Source of the DNA: Daucus carota subsp. sativus
Taxonomy: Eukaryota > Streptophyta > Magnoliopsida > Apiales > Apiaceae
DNA length: 64,000 bases
Reading direction: 5' to 3'
NCBI RefSeq assembly: GCF_001625215.2
Contig: NC_030386.2
Coordinates: 38,815,296 to 38,879,295 of the forward strand
The position numbers and the translations under genes were made by a program. Shown piece by piece: positions 23,691 to 35,352 of the stretch. The notes under the pieces are model-generated. The model searched no databases, was not told the DNA's origin, and worked only from the letters and a program-made list of their open reading frames with translations. Positions within the stretch are counted from its first letter, which is position 1. The number at the start of each line of letters is the position of its first letter.

Positions 23691-24809
23691 GAGCTTACTG
23701 CACTTTGCAACCCTCTACTTTGCTCGAAAAACACTTTGGTACATAGACTTCTAAACGTGTCAGTTCGCCGTCCAAACTTCTAATCCGTTAGCAGTTTGCC
23801 CCATGCCGTTAAATTTTCCGTTAACTTTGATGTTAAAAATAGTTTACAGCAGTTTGCACCCCTAACTTTATATTTCGTATTAGTTTGCATCCTTGAAACA
23901 CTTTTTCATTAAAATCAATCATATTTCGTTAAAAACAGAATCAAGTATATTTTAATTTAATAGTTTGTATCTATAAAAAGAATTTTTATAATACAATAAT
24001 ATCAAAAAAAAAATGCTTAAGTTTGCTAATTAACTAATTGAATAACTGAGCAAAATATTTGAAGTAAAAAATCGTCACTAAAAGTACGAAATAAAGACTA
24101 AACTTTATTTTATTATATTATTTGACAATGCAGACTAAAATTTATCTGTTCTAATATTTTTCGGATGAGCCAGAGTCGAACCTGGGGTCTTCCGGGACAA
24201 CAGAGGATAAACCCACCACTTGAGTCACTAAAAAGACGATTTGAGAAAATGTACACGAGACTACAATTAGATAACTCAAGTGGTGGGTTTATCCTTTGAT
24301 GTCCCGGGAGACCCCAGGTTCGACTCTGGCTCATCCGAAAAGTATTAGAACAGATAAATTTTAGTCTGCATTGTCAAATAATATAATAAAATAAAGTTTA
24401 GTCTTTATTTCGTACTTTTAGTGACGATTTTTTGCTTCAAATATTTTGCTCAGTTATTCAATTAGTTAATTAGCAAACTTAAGCATATTATTTTTTTAAT
24501 ATTATTGTATTATAAATTTTTTTATATAGATACAAACTATTAAATTAAAATATACTTGATTCTGTTTTTAACGAAATATGATTGATTTTAATGAAAAAAT
24601 GTTTCAAGGATGCAAACTAAAACGAAATATAAAGTTAGGGGTGCAAACTGCTGTAAACTATTTTTAACATCAAAGTTAACGGAAAATTTAACGGAATGGG
24701 GCAAACTGCTAACGGATTAGAAGTTTGGAAGGCGAACTGACACGTTTAGAAGTCTATGTACCAAAATGTTTTTCGAGCAAAGTAGAGAGTTGCAAAGTGC
24801 AGTAAGCTC
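23691..24809. mobile_element. Foldback element with about 535-bp arms (MULE type)
   Basis: The 1,119-bp element is an almost perfect inverted repeat. The left arm is about 23691-24225 and the right arm 24274-24809, with a 48-bp loop. The outermost sequence is GAGCTTACTGCAC on the left and its exact complement on the right. A perfect 9-bp direct repeat AAAATTAAA flanks it (23682-23690 and 24810-24818), as expected for Mutator-like transposition. The inner ends of the arms carry a tRNA-like segment: A-box-like ACTCAAGTGGT at 24274 and B-box-like GGTTCGACTC at 24317, mirrored in the left arm. It has no transposase. Confidence 0.88.
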
Positions 24810-26089
24810 AAAATTAAATTGTACTACTTTTTTTTTGAAAAGAAATGTACTAAATGTACTTTATCATCATCAAAAAGATTCGGCATCATTTAATCCGAAA
24901 CAGGTTGTTAAATGAAAACAAAAAGAACATCATTCAACAAACAGCAGAAAAACATCACAAATGCTCCACACCATTAAATCCCTGTTGCAATAATATATAA
25001 AAAAAAATATTTAAATACACGAGACGACCTAGTCTAGGACAAAGCCTTGAAACACCAAAGCAATCAAAAAGGCAACGAGAACACAGTTTGCAGATGTGTA
25101 GTGAAAGTTGTTTTGTTTGCCTCGCCCACTGATTTTGGTGTACGAAAAAAGAAATAAAATAAAAAGGAAAATGATGGGGCTAGGCTAGGCTAGAGATGGG
25201 TCAGTTTGTCCTGGCGTAGAGGCAATAACATGGAGAGAGTGACCTTTGAGTCCCGAATCAGTGTATTTGCCATGTATGTGGAGCCTTTTGTGTGAACTGG
25301 TGCACATAATTTGGCTGCCTAGTTGGTTGTTTTCAATTCTCAAGTTGGAGTTGTTCTGCGTTTCTTACATGCATTCTGATTTGTTTGGTGGAGTCTTCTG
25401 ACAAGTTTACATGTTAGTCACTCTGGATACATCTAAACTAAAAATAGTTGTAGATAGTGGGTTTTTGTTTGTGAACAAATTTCTGAGCCTGGTTTTTTGA
25501 AAGAAATGACGCGGTGTAATGGAGCTGTGCAACACTGCATGCCACAGCTCATGTTTGCCAATTACCAGACTTGACGAGTGGTACACTGCTATGCTATGCA
25601 AGACGCGGATCTCCTCGGAGAAACACGGTCGATCCAGTAAAAGACACGAATACAAGCGTAGTTTATATTTTTCTAATATTTTTTATCACTCTAGATTCTT
25701 ATAGATTATAGAAATGTTTATATAAAAATTTGAAAATGTATATATATTTTTTGAAAATTTACTTGGTGACTTCAAAGATTTGAATTACAAATCTGCCCAT
25801 GTTAAATTCAAACATTTCAAGAAATCCATATAAATTAAAGCGTACATAAAAATTCAAATACAGCTCGATTAAATTGAAAGCGATAAAATTTAGCTAAGAT
25901 TGATATCAGAAAAATGGATTATATTTAGTTTGGTGAAATACGAGTTATCAATTACTGATTCTGATTGAAATCGGCTCAATTAAATTGAAGACGATAAAAT
26001 TTAGCTGGAATTGATTGCCGAAAGAATTGACCCTTTTGTTTCACCTAAAATTCTTTGTAGCTAAACCTGCGGGCAATTTTCTTTAGTTA
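24810..26089. other. Intergenic sequence
   Basis: No gene supported. The paired open frames at 25407-25655 and 25519-25704 lie on opposite strands of one stretch and show no known domain. Confidence 0.4.
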
Positions 26090-27047
26090 GGGGTCATTTG
26101 ATAACAGGTGAATGATAGGATTAATGGGTTGGTTCAGACTTCCATCTCGTTAGACGACACTAAAAAACTTCTGGACGACACATACCAAATTTTGGCCGCT
26201 CTGTCATCCAGCTAGGTTAACCCCTCTCCTCCAAGATAAAAAGAAATAACAATAATATTTTATATTTAATCTTTTTAAATTATCCTATATATATGTTTAT
26301 ATATAATAATTTTATATATTTGAATATTGAAAATTTTAACGTTTAAAATTTTTTATCTTTCAATGTATGTTAATGAGCTAAGTTATCAAAAAAATTTATA
26401 ATACTTGTAGTTTAAAATTAAATACTTAAAGTATGAATTATATTATTAAATATTAAAATGAAAATCAATTATTTAACATGATATATATATATATATAGAA
26501 GAATATAATAATAAAATATAAGCATATGGTTGATAAAAATATAATTTATTTATAAATATAAATCGGCTAAAATTTATTTTATAAAATAATATTAATTATG
26601 CAACATGATATATATTAAAATATAATAATAATATATTTAAATATAATAATAATAATATATGAATATTTATAGTTTGATTATCGCTTTCAACTATAGTAAT
26701 TAAATTTCAACCCAAATTAATGAGAAATATTTGATATAATATTTAAAATTATTTTAAAAATATATATTATATTTATATTTCAACCCAGATTAAAGAGAAA
26801 TATTTTAAAAAATACATAACAACAATTGTTTGATAAAATAATACATTTAAAAGTATTTCTGTATTATAAGCTGGTCATCCAGATAAATTAGAAAAAATAA
26901 TAACAAACAAGAATATTGTGTTAAGCTGGTCATCCAGATAAATTAGAAAAAATAATAATAAACAAGAATATTGTGTTCATTCAGAAATTCACGTCATCCA
27001 GAAATTCAACTCATCCAGAAATAATTGTTCATTTAACAAATGACCCC
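26090..27047. mobile_element. PIF/Harbinger-type non-autonomous element
   Basis: The ends GGGGTCATTTG and CAAATGACCCC are perfect inverted repeats flanked by TTA on both sides (26087-26089 and 27048-27050), the Harbinger target. It is 958 bp long with an AT-rich interior, no transposase, and a 55-bp tandem duplication near its right end. Confidence 0.82.
26868..26977. repeat. 55-bp tandem duplication inside the Harbinger-type element
   Basis: Two adjacent copies starting AAGCTGGTCATCCAGATAAA (26868 and 26923) are identical except at one base. CATCCAGA motifs recur further towards the right end. Confidence 0.92.
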
Positions 27048-27850
27048 TTACTCTGATACGCAACTTCAAATTTCAATGTAATTGCATTACTGTATCTTGT
27101 AGTACGTCACATGTGTTTGTAATTTAAACTTTATAAAACTGTTTAATGATGTAAGACAGGAGAACTGTACATGTTGGACTCTAGAGACTTCTAGTTATGA
27201 CGGACATGACCATACCAAAATTTTGTACGACTACAAATTATACCTATGTACTATAGTATAGATAGTATAGATTTATTTTTGTCAGAATTATATGGTGTAT
27301 GGAAAAAATTAATCAAAATTAGGGCACGGTAAAATTAATAGTAATTCCTTAAAAAAAAAATCGCTTAACATAATCCAATATCTCTCATCCCCACTAGGCG
27401 TAATTCGCTTGAAGGTCTGGTCAAGTCTAGCCCAAAACATACAGTTCGGACTTGAGCCCACTAGTTTGGACTCTTAAGAACCCAACCAACAACCACGGGC
27501 TTCAAACCAACCACCAAAGCCCAAACACCAGGCTCACACCCTTGGAAATCACGCGGGTATTAATGACGATGGTGTTCTTATCTCGTGGGTACCCAAATTT
27601 ATAGTACGAAGACTTTGAACCTATACATACACATATCCAATCTATACATACAAATCATCGAGATTTCTCTTTAGATTCGATCATCACATCGATTGATCGC
27701 AGATCCATCGATTATCAGCTCAATCTGTAAATCATCTGTTTCGCTGTGAAATTCTGTTTTTCTAATTAATTAATCGTTTTTATTTAATCATCATTTTTAT
27801 TTATTTATTTGTGTTTTTGTTGCAGGTGATTTTGATTTGTAGAGATAATA
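27048..27850 (+). promoter_or_regulatory. Promoter and leader of the TRAF zinc-finger gene
   Basis: The ATG at 27851 is preceded by a probable leader intron of roughly 100 bases: an acceptor TTGTTGCAG near 27825 follows a T-rich tract, with a donor-like GTAAAT near 27727. The part around 27400-27560 is C/A-rich with repeated AACCAACC and GCCCAA words. Boundaries are inferred. Confidence 0.4.
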
Positions 27851-30800
27851 ATGGCTGAAGCTTCTGATCAGGCGACAACTCTCTGCAGTCATTGGTAATA
27901 TCACGTAATTAAATTAATTATAAATATATTGATAATATTGTTTGTGTGTTACGGTTTGAGTTTGATATGTGTGGTTGATTGTGCGACTGGTTTAAGTACA
28001 TTCAGTTTTGTGAATTTTGTAGTTTTTCGATGTGTGATGGTTAGGATTTTGATTTTGTGTGAATTGCGGTTGTTGCGATGAATGGATATAGTTTGGTGAG
28101 TTTGATTTGTAGATGCTCGCACTGAATTAGTAGAGATATAGGTGAATACGTGATGTGATTGTTGTTTATTTGTATTTGTAACCATTTGCCAATCCGCGAT
28201 GTTAAATCTGTGGTTTGGTCATTGGGAAATTTACTGAATTGTGTTTTTTTCTGAGCTGAATGATGGTTAGATGTGGTCCATCTGATTGCGTAATGTGATT
28301 GTTGATTATCTGTATACGTAACCCTTTGCCCAATCCGGGTACTAAATCTGTCAATGGGGTAATAAATTTTGTTTTATTGGCCATAGGTGCTTATTTGTTA
28401 TTTGCGAAATAGTTTATATGGATTTTAGGTGTGCTACACATATTATGTCTTACAACTATTATTATTTGGAAATATGGATTTGTAAGCTTCTACATTTTCT
28501 GTGTAAAATTCCTTATAAACATTGAAGCTCATATAAAGCACTTAGGCCCTGTTTGGAAGTTAGAGGTTTGGGGCAAAATTAGAAGTTTGGGGTGGTTTAG
28601 AAGTTTGACCACTAAAATCCGTTAATATAAGTGCTTGGTAGTTAGCAGATTGAAATAGAGGTTTGGACCCAAAAAGCTAATTCTGAAAAAGCTATTTTGA
28701 GGAGCTTTTTGGGTTAGAGGTTTTGGTTTGTGTCAGAAAAAGCTAATTAATCAGCCATTAACCAAACAGTTCTACGAGAAACAGCTAATTCAATCCGCTA
28801 GTCAAAACACTTATTTCAATCCACTAGTCAAAACATCTAATTCAATCCGCTAACAGCTAACCGCTAATCCCCAAACAGGGCCTTATTTCTTATCTCCAGC
28901 TAAAGTAGATATAATCATATGTAATGAAAGATCACAACTCACAACACTCAAGATAGAGATTGTGTGACTTAAAGAGGAATTGAAAAATACTAATGAAGTC
29001 TGTACTTGTAATTGACATCTAGTTTTTTGGATGTTAACTTCGATCTACTAATTACGATATTGAAGAATATAAAAATATCTATATAATTTGGTATCAAGCT
29101 AGATAGTTAATTAGTACTCCCTCCGCCCCCCTCAATTCTTTATATTGGAGAGGGACACGGAGACCAAGACAATGTATAAAAAATGAGTAAAGTTAGATGT
29201 AAAGTGGGTAAAGTGGTGGGACTTATCAATATTTAATAATAGATTTGAGATAGTGGAGGAAAGTAGTGGGTGTAATAGTAGTTTTTATTGTTAAATATGA
29301 GATAGTAGGAGAAGATAATGGGTGTAATAATGAGAAAAACTTACTATTTATAGTAACGTAAAGAAATGATAGGGACATCCCAAAATAGTAACTGTAAAGA
29401 AATGAGAGGGACAGAGGGAATATGTGACAAGAAACATGATTTATCTTCCGTTTTCTTTTGGTCTTTTGTTATTTCGTACCTTTGAAGATTTATCCTCCCA
29501 GTGAACTCAATAAAACTTGATTTTATCATTGAATGGTGTTGGTGTGCATTTAGGTTTTACCTGGCGTTTTTCCATATGTTTATCGCATCTTCTTTCATTA
29601 TTTGATTTGTCTAATTTAACTTAATGACTGATTCACATAGATGTATATATTTTCAGTGACAGAGACATTCCTTCTTCAAATATTGACTTGCACTATGCTC
29701 ACTGCTCCCGGAATCTTGAGAAATGTAAAGTATGCAGTGATATGGTCCCCAAAAAATATGCTGAAGAACATTTCCTAAGCACCCATGCACCAGTATGTCA
29801 TTTTGGCTGATAACTTGTAACTTACTGAAACTGTTTCCGTTTCCAAGGGTTATATATGCGTAGCTACTGCATTCCACACAATACATATGCTAATGTGTGC
29901 TGTATTGAAAAAGTACCTGTAATTGCTCATGCATGACACCTTTTTCAGTTGTAACTTTCTTATTTTTCTTCTGGATACCACTGGGAGATGTCACTTTTTG
30001 TTTTTGTGAGAACACACACACACACACATAGAGAATAGTTATAATGTTTTAGGATCTTCAGGAGGATCCATGTACAGTCCTAAGATAGTCATAATGTTTT
30101 AGGATCTTTAGAGTAGATGAAATTTTGGAAATTTAGGGAAGTTAGAAGTATGATTTAATTACAATCAAGGATAATCAGCAAAACTGGTTATACAAATTTA
30201 AGAATATATGAAAGAACGGAAGCAATAAATTTTATCAGGGAACTCTGTAGATTAACTTTTTTGGGTATCACTAAGAATCATCAATTATTTGTAAGGAACT
30301 ATGAAGGGCTATGAGCCACGCCTCTGTCCACAACACAACTCTAGTTATATGGGCTATAAATTTAGTTAAGCATCTTGAAGTAGTTCGCACAAATTAAACC
30401 ACTAGTAATAAAATAAACATATAAAAACATATACACTAGTAGTTTGAACTTTGCAGAGCAAGTATTATCCCATAAATCTGTAGTATAAGTTCCAATTTAC
30501 TTTAAATTATTGGTTTAGAAAATTGTTTAAACACTAGAGCAGATGTTACTGTTTTAAGTTATATAATTCCTCGGAGTTATACATCTTTGTAATGCTGTGT
30601 CGTGGATGAAATATTTAATGGTTTCTGTGCTACTTGTTGATGCTCCAACTGTGTTGTTGACTGATGGTTGATTGTGGAGTAAGTGGATGAAACTGTTGGT
30701 GTTATAATGATGATTTCCTTGTGCATTTTCATGGATTTGTAGCAGAAGGATGTCGGAATTACATGCCCTGTTACCAAAACACGTGTTTAGAGAACTTAGA

Positions 30801-32259
30801 CTTAAAAAGAAAGTTATATTTCTTATTTTTTTTTACTAAAACTAAGAGTTAAGTTTTGTACAACAGAGTAAGTTAAGTAGATTAGGTTAACAATCTAGAG
30901 TGAAGTTAGAGCGGAAGTTTGAGAATTCTTGACAGACACTCCTAATCATATTTCTTCTTTTGGAATTGTGCATTTACAGGAAATCATAGACCTGCACTCT
31001 ATGTACACAACCATTAGCTACTTTGAAGTACAAGCTTACTGTGAAAGGCTTCTTTAATACTTATAACACAGTGTCTTTAATTTTGTGATTTGATTTTTTG
31101 CTGGTTATCTTACTATTTTTCTGGAGCAGGTTTCCTGCTCACTCTGCAGTCGATCCATGGACCGTGAAGTTTTGGCTGTTCATAAAGGTGAGAATTGTCC
31201 TCAACGAATCGTGACATGTGACTATTGTGAGTTCCCATTGCCAGCGGTTGATCTGTTTGAGCATCAGGTGGTAACCTGTAGATTCATTTGGTTATATATA
31301 AGTAAACATCTTGGAGTTCGAATTCTAATTTTTCAACTCTGTATTATACATTAGGAAGTCTGTGGAAATCGGACGGAGTTATGTAATCTATGTAACAAAT
31401 ATATAAGACTGCGTGAACGAAGTAACCATGAGAGCATATGCAATGGTGTTCAGAATATTCCTCCAGAGCCTTTCAGGTAACTTAAAGGACCTGTTCTAGA
31501 AAATTATTAATGTTTTTAAGATGTATTTCTATAAATTATATATTCATTCATATTTCTCAGTTGCACTTGCATGGTTTCCAGAGTGATGCAACAATTTTGG
31601 TTTTATGCATACATATCGCAAGATGAATATATGATGTTAAACTCTGTAATAACTAATAAAATATGATAAATAAAGATTCATACTTGCTTGTAGATGGCTT
31701 CTTCAAACAAGTTAAATTTAACATACTTTTGTGTCATACCACAAGTGTGAATATGTCCGTTAAAGTTATTTATATCTTGTCGTTTGTCCATAAAGAGAGT
31801 TTGTAGTAAAGATTATGTTAACCATCATGCTTTAAATTTGCAAGTGATGTACTATTGTACTTCGCTTTCAAGATACCTGTACATATTGACTGCAGTTTAT
31901 CGCATTTATTCGTGATTGTTATAGCCAATCATTATTACAGCTCTGAGATATTATTTGCTTTCCCATTTTGGTCCTCATTGACTTTACAAGACAAGCATTT
32001 ATCTCTTTCTTCTTTTAATCATTTAATCAATAGATTATGCAACTATATTTTGAGAAAATTTTACTTTGAATTTATGTCATTTGTCATGTTCTTTTGAAGG
32101 AGCACGGGGGAGACTGAAAGAGGGCGTCGTCCTCAAAGAAGGCAGCCTGCAGGATTTTCCACCAAAAGCCTTATATTTACCATAGCAATAACTGGGCTTG
32201 CTGTGGTTTTAGGGTCTCTGCTGTTTCAGAGTAAACATGAAAACAGTCCAATGCATTAG
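27851..32259 (+). CDS. TRAF-type zinc-finger protein with C-terminal membrane segment
   Basis: Exons 27851-27894, 29657-29792, 31130-31267, 31355-31476 and 32100-32259 give 199 residues. From about residue 12 to 140 there are repeated Cys/His clusters of the TRAF/XAF1 type: CSHCDRDIPSSNIDLHYAHC, CKVCSDMVPKKYAEEH, CSLCSRSMDREVLAVHKGENC, CDYCEFPLPAVDLFEHQEVC and CNLCNKYIRLRERSNHESIC. It matches what I recall of Arabidopsis At1g09920. After a basic stretch (ERGRRPQRRQ), residues 171-189 are a single hydrophobic segment near the end, which suggests a tail-anchored membrane protein. Intron 1 (1.76 kb) contains two MITEs. The molecular role of plant members is not established; protein binding through the zinc fingers is likely. 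The short first exon ends in a split Cys codon. Confidence 0.92.
28545..28882. mobile_element. Tourist/Harbinger-type MITE in intron 1
   Basis: The ends GGCCCTGTTTGG and CCAAACAGGGCC are perfect inverted repeats flanked by TTA on both sides (28542-28544, 28883-28885). It is 338 bp. The interior has repeated GCTAATTCAATCCGCTA-type words on the right and their complements on the left. Confidence 0.9.
29117..29420. mobile_element. Stowaway-type MITE in intron 1
   Basis: The ends CTCCCTCCGCC and GGGACAGAGGGAA are imperfect inverted repeats with TA at both sides. The interior is closely related to the element at 11388-11689. About 304 bp. Confidence 0.82.
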
Positions 32260-32822
32260 AAAATAAAGGCCTATAATCTTTTGTATGTGTTCTGTGTAAG
32301 CAAATTCCACCTGTCCCCATGTAAACAATTTTCTTGCATATTTGCTTTTCTCGTGAGATATTTCTCATTATCCAGCTCTAGTAGATATGGCCTGATGTTC
32401 TGTATGACATTGAAATAAAGTATTATTCTGAATTTGTATAAATAAGTAAAAATGTTTCTTATGTTGTAGCAATGTCAGGTTGCTTGATTCAGATAGTCGC
32501 ACTTGTTTTGCTTGATGAGAATGATATATTTCACTTTTAGTTTATCGGCACGAGCTCATCTGATCTCTGTAAACCTCTGTAAACAATAAATGTTAGTTTG
32601 TTATAGTATAGGAGTATAAAGAATGTTCGGAACAATATATATTTCACAGTGTCACAATTTTACATGTCTCTTGTAATGTTGTTAGTTGGTAGCACCAGGG
32701 ATTGTTCTTCCTTGGCATTTGTGGCAGTGGCGATGATCCGGGGCTATGTCCTCTTATCTCAGAACCAGACTATGACAGAGTACAGACAACATAGATAAGA
32801 GATAAATGGGTATTATCAAATT
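32260..32822. other. 3' flank of the TRAF zinc-finger gene
   Basis: 3' untranslated region (AATAAA-like words near 32413 and 32585) and intergenic sequence up to the 9-bp duplication of the next element. No further gene seen. Confidence 0.45.
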
Positions 32823-32889
32823 GGGGGCTGTTATACAGCCACCGTTGGATAGGGAACCACCAGATCAGGGCCGTAGGATGGCAAAGACT

Positions 32890-33005
32890 CCCCGCAATGA
32901 AACATTGCGGGTACTCAAGACCCCGCAATGTTTCATTGCGGGTACTTAAGTCCCCACAATGTTACATTGCGGGTACTTAAGTCCCTGCAATGAAACATTG
33001 CAGGG
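32890..33005. repeat. Palindrome cluster 1 (4 copies, 31-bp period)
   Basis: Copies start at 32890, 32921, 32952 and 32983, exactly 31 bp apart. Each is a 22-bp inverted repeat built on GCAATG/CATTGC, followed by a short spacer (GTACTTAAGT in the middle copies). The fourth has the compensated pair CCCTGCAATG/CATTGCAGGG, so the arms changed together. Confidence 0.93.
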
Positions 33006-33141
33006 AACTCTGAAAACATTTTACTTCCCCAAACTATCCTTCCATTACTTTAGTTTTAGTTTTAGTTAACATTTTTACTTTCATTTTAAATTTTAAATTA
33101 TTTTCATTCATTTTAAATATACGATTATCTTTATTAATTCA

Positions 33142-33181
<40 letters not shown>

Positions 33182-33845
33182 TTAAATTTAAAGATTATTA
33201 TTCATAATAATTATATCACTAGAATGTATAATAATATTAAATTATTTGTATATCACAAATATTTTAAAATATTTAATTGTTTATAATTTTAAATTACAAA
33301 ATTATTTTTTCTTACTATTATTTGAAAATTATAATTGTTTTATATGATATATTTGTTTAAAATTTTAATTTTAATTATTATACTAATACACTAGATCACT
33401 CGAATGTGATAAACCAAGATCCAACCCAATGACTATAATCCCGATAAAACTTTTCCACCTCATCTAAATTATAATTTTAAATCGTTCACTTCTTCCAAAA
33501 CTTGTATTATCATTCTTTTTCCCACTATTATCATGACAATCATCTTCATCATCAACAAAAATAATCTTTTTTTTCCCTTTATCAACATAATTATCATCTT
33601 CAACATAAATTATCTCATTCACAACATTACCTTTTTTCCTAAGCATAAAAGGATTTGTAACGGAAGCATAATCAAAATTATCATGATCACTGGAAAAACT
33701 AGAATCATTATCAAATAAATATGCCATAAGGTAAGGAGGAGTACCTTTTTTTGATTTTTAAAACGTTCGGAATCAAAGAATGAAATGGGTGAAGGAGATA
33801 GAGTAATTTTGTTGTAAATGGTAGGTAAAAAATATTGATTACGGA

Positions 33846-34197
33846 CCCCGCAATGTTTCATTGCGGGTACCAATACTCCACGCAATGTTTCATTGCGGGT
33901 ACCAATACACCCCGCAATGTTTCATTGCGGGTACCAATACACCCCGCAATGTTTCATTGCAGGGAACTTTTACTCCCCGCAAAGAAACATGGTGGGTGTC
34001 TTTTAAAAAGTAAACTACCCGCAATGACTCATGGCGGGTGTCTTTTAAAACAAATAAACTATCCACCTCACCCAGCCACCTTTCAAATGAAGATTTAACA
34101 CCCCACAATGATTCATTGCGGGGTACATAATCCCCACAATGTTTCATTGCGGGTATGAAACTTAGATAAACTGTCCCTGCTATGCTTCATTGCGGGG
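33846..34197. repeat. Palindrome cluster 2 (about 9 copies)
   Basis: The first four copies start at 33846, 33878, 33910 and 33942 (32-bp period, spacer GTACCAATAC). More degenerate copies follow near 33975, 34017, 34102, 34133 and 34173. Confidence 0.9.
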
Positions 34198-34949
34198 AGG
34201 ATAATATTACTTATTTTATTCAAAATATTTGAAAAAGTTCAATAAACTGTAAGAATTTATTCATCTTTAGCTGGAAAACATTAATATATGTGTTCTTATT
34301 AATATTTAACTAATTTAAGTGACATTTAATAATAATTTAGATATTTCTCTTTGATTTGTATTTGTTCGAGTATATTTGAAAAAACTACTTGTACATACGA
34401 GAATTGGAAAAAGTTAATAATTTATCAAAAATTATTAAATTCTAGCAAAAAATACTAATTATATGTGTTCTTACCAATATTCAACCAATTTAAGTGATGT
34501 TTATTTATAATTTCGATATTTATGTTCGAGTACATTTGAAAACACTACCAATATAAAAGAGAATTGGAAAAAGTGAAAATTTTGTAATAAAATAATTCAA
34601 CTTTAGCTACAAAAAGTTAATTAACCTTAAAATAGCATGTGAACTACATAGTTCAAACATGTGTTCGATATATTTAAGAAACAAGCAGCAGTATTCAAAT
34701 AAGTAAAATTATTAGTATAGCAAAAAGACATAAAATAGTTAATAAGATAAAAAATATATAGAAATTCGATTAAAAATTATTCATATATTGTATTAAGAAA
34801 AATCAAAATTTTCTCACTATTTCTAACCTTAACAATATTTTTAATTTAATTTAAAAATGTTAAATGATAACAATTTAATATGATAAACTTTACAAGACAT
34901 ATGATATGTGAAGGGAGGGGTAAAAGGGTCCAGGGAATAAAAAGAGACT

Positions 34950-35058
34950 CCCCGCAATGAAACATTGCGGGGACTTGTATACCCGCAATGATTCATTGCG
35001 GGGTCTTTCATACCCGCAATGTTTCATTGCGGGGTTGCAATGTTTCATTGCGGGGAGT
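34950..35058. repeat. Palindrome cluster 3 (4 copies)
   Basis: Copies start at 34950, 34981 and 35012 (31-bp period), and a closer fourth ends near 35056. It lies just inside the right terminal repeat, mirroring cluster 1 inside the left one. Confidence 0.92.
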
Positions 35059-35177
35059 CTTTTTTTTAGCCGTAGGATCACAGAATGGAGGGACTTGATC
35101 TGGTGGCTGGAAACCGGTCCCTATCCACCGGTGGCTGTGGACCGGTTTCCTATCAAATTCCATTCTGTTGCGTTGTA

Positions 35178-35352
35178 CTCTCTCTGCCTTTACATTGGAG
35201 GACCAGGATGTCGGTTCTATAATTTATTTTTAAGATTTTATTTATCTTAGATTTTTATTCTGAAAAATAAAATTTTAAAAATAAGTTATAGGAGCATTAA
35301 ACTCACCGAGAAAGCCCATAATATATATATATATTGAATGGTACAGAGGGAG
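35178..35352. mobile_element. Stowaway-type MITE beside the MULE
   Basis: The ends CTCTCTCTGCC and GTACAGAGGGAG are imperfect inverted repeats flanked by TA (35176-35177, 35353-35354). It begins only 18 bp after the MULE duplication. Confidence 0.65.

Larger units (their letters stand above)
32823..35150. mobile_element. Non-autonomous MULE with arrays of short palindromes
   Basis: A perfect 9-bp direct repeat TATCAAATT flanks a 2,328-bp element (32814-32822 and 35151-35159). The terminal inverted repeats share CAGCCACCG(T/G)TGGATAGGGA and CCACCAGATCA, with some divergence. Three clusters of a near-perfect palindrome (CCCCGCAATG, three bases, CATTGCGGG) lie inside both ends and in the middle, about 17 copies. 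The rest is extremely AT-rich. The only notable open frame (33464-33727, minus; 87 residues, rich in Asp and Lys) is not a transposase I recognise. The 9-bp duplication points to the Mutator superfamily; the palindrome arrays are unusual. Confidence 0.85.

Noticed and set aside
24274..24330. Possible tRNA gene
   Set aside because: A- and B-box-like words are present but no acceptor stem or anticodon arm can be folded; better read as a SINE-like segment.
24113..24334. 73-residue minus-strand open frame
   Set aside because: It spans the loop of the foldback inverted repeat and has no protein features.
33464..33727. 87-residue Asp/Lys-rich open frame inside the MULE
   Set aside because: No recognisable domain, low-complexity composition, very AT-rich sequence, no splice or start context. 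Kept only as a note in the MULE entry.
33835..34147. Open frames of repeated MKHCG/MFHCG-type peptides
   Set aside because: They are simply translations of the palindrome repeats in both strands.
32890..35058. The evenly spaced palindromes resemble a CRISPR array
   Set aside because: Spacers are short (about 9 bp) and themselves repeated, clusters lie in inverted arrangement within a transposon with a 9-bp duplication, and the DNA is plant nuclear.
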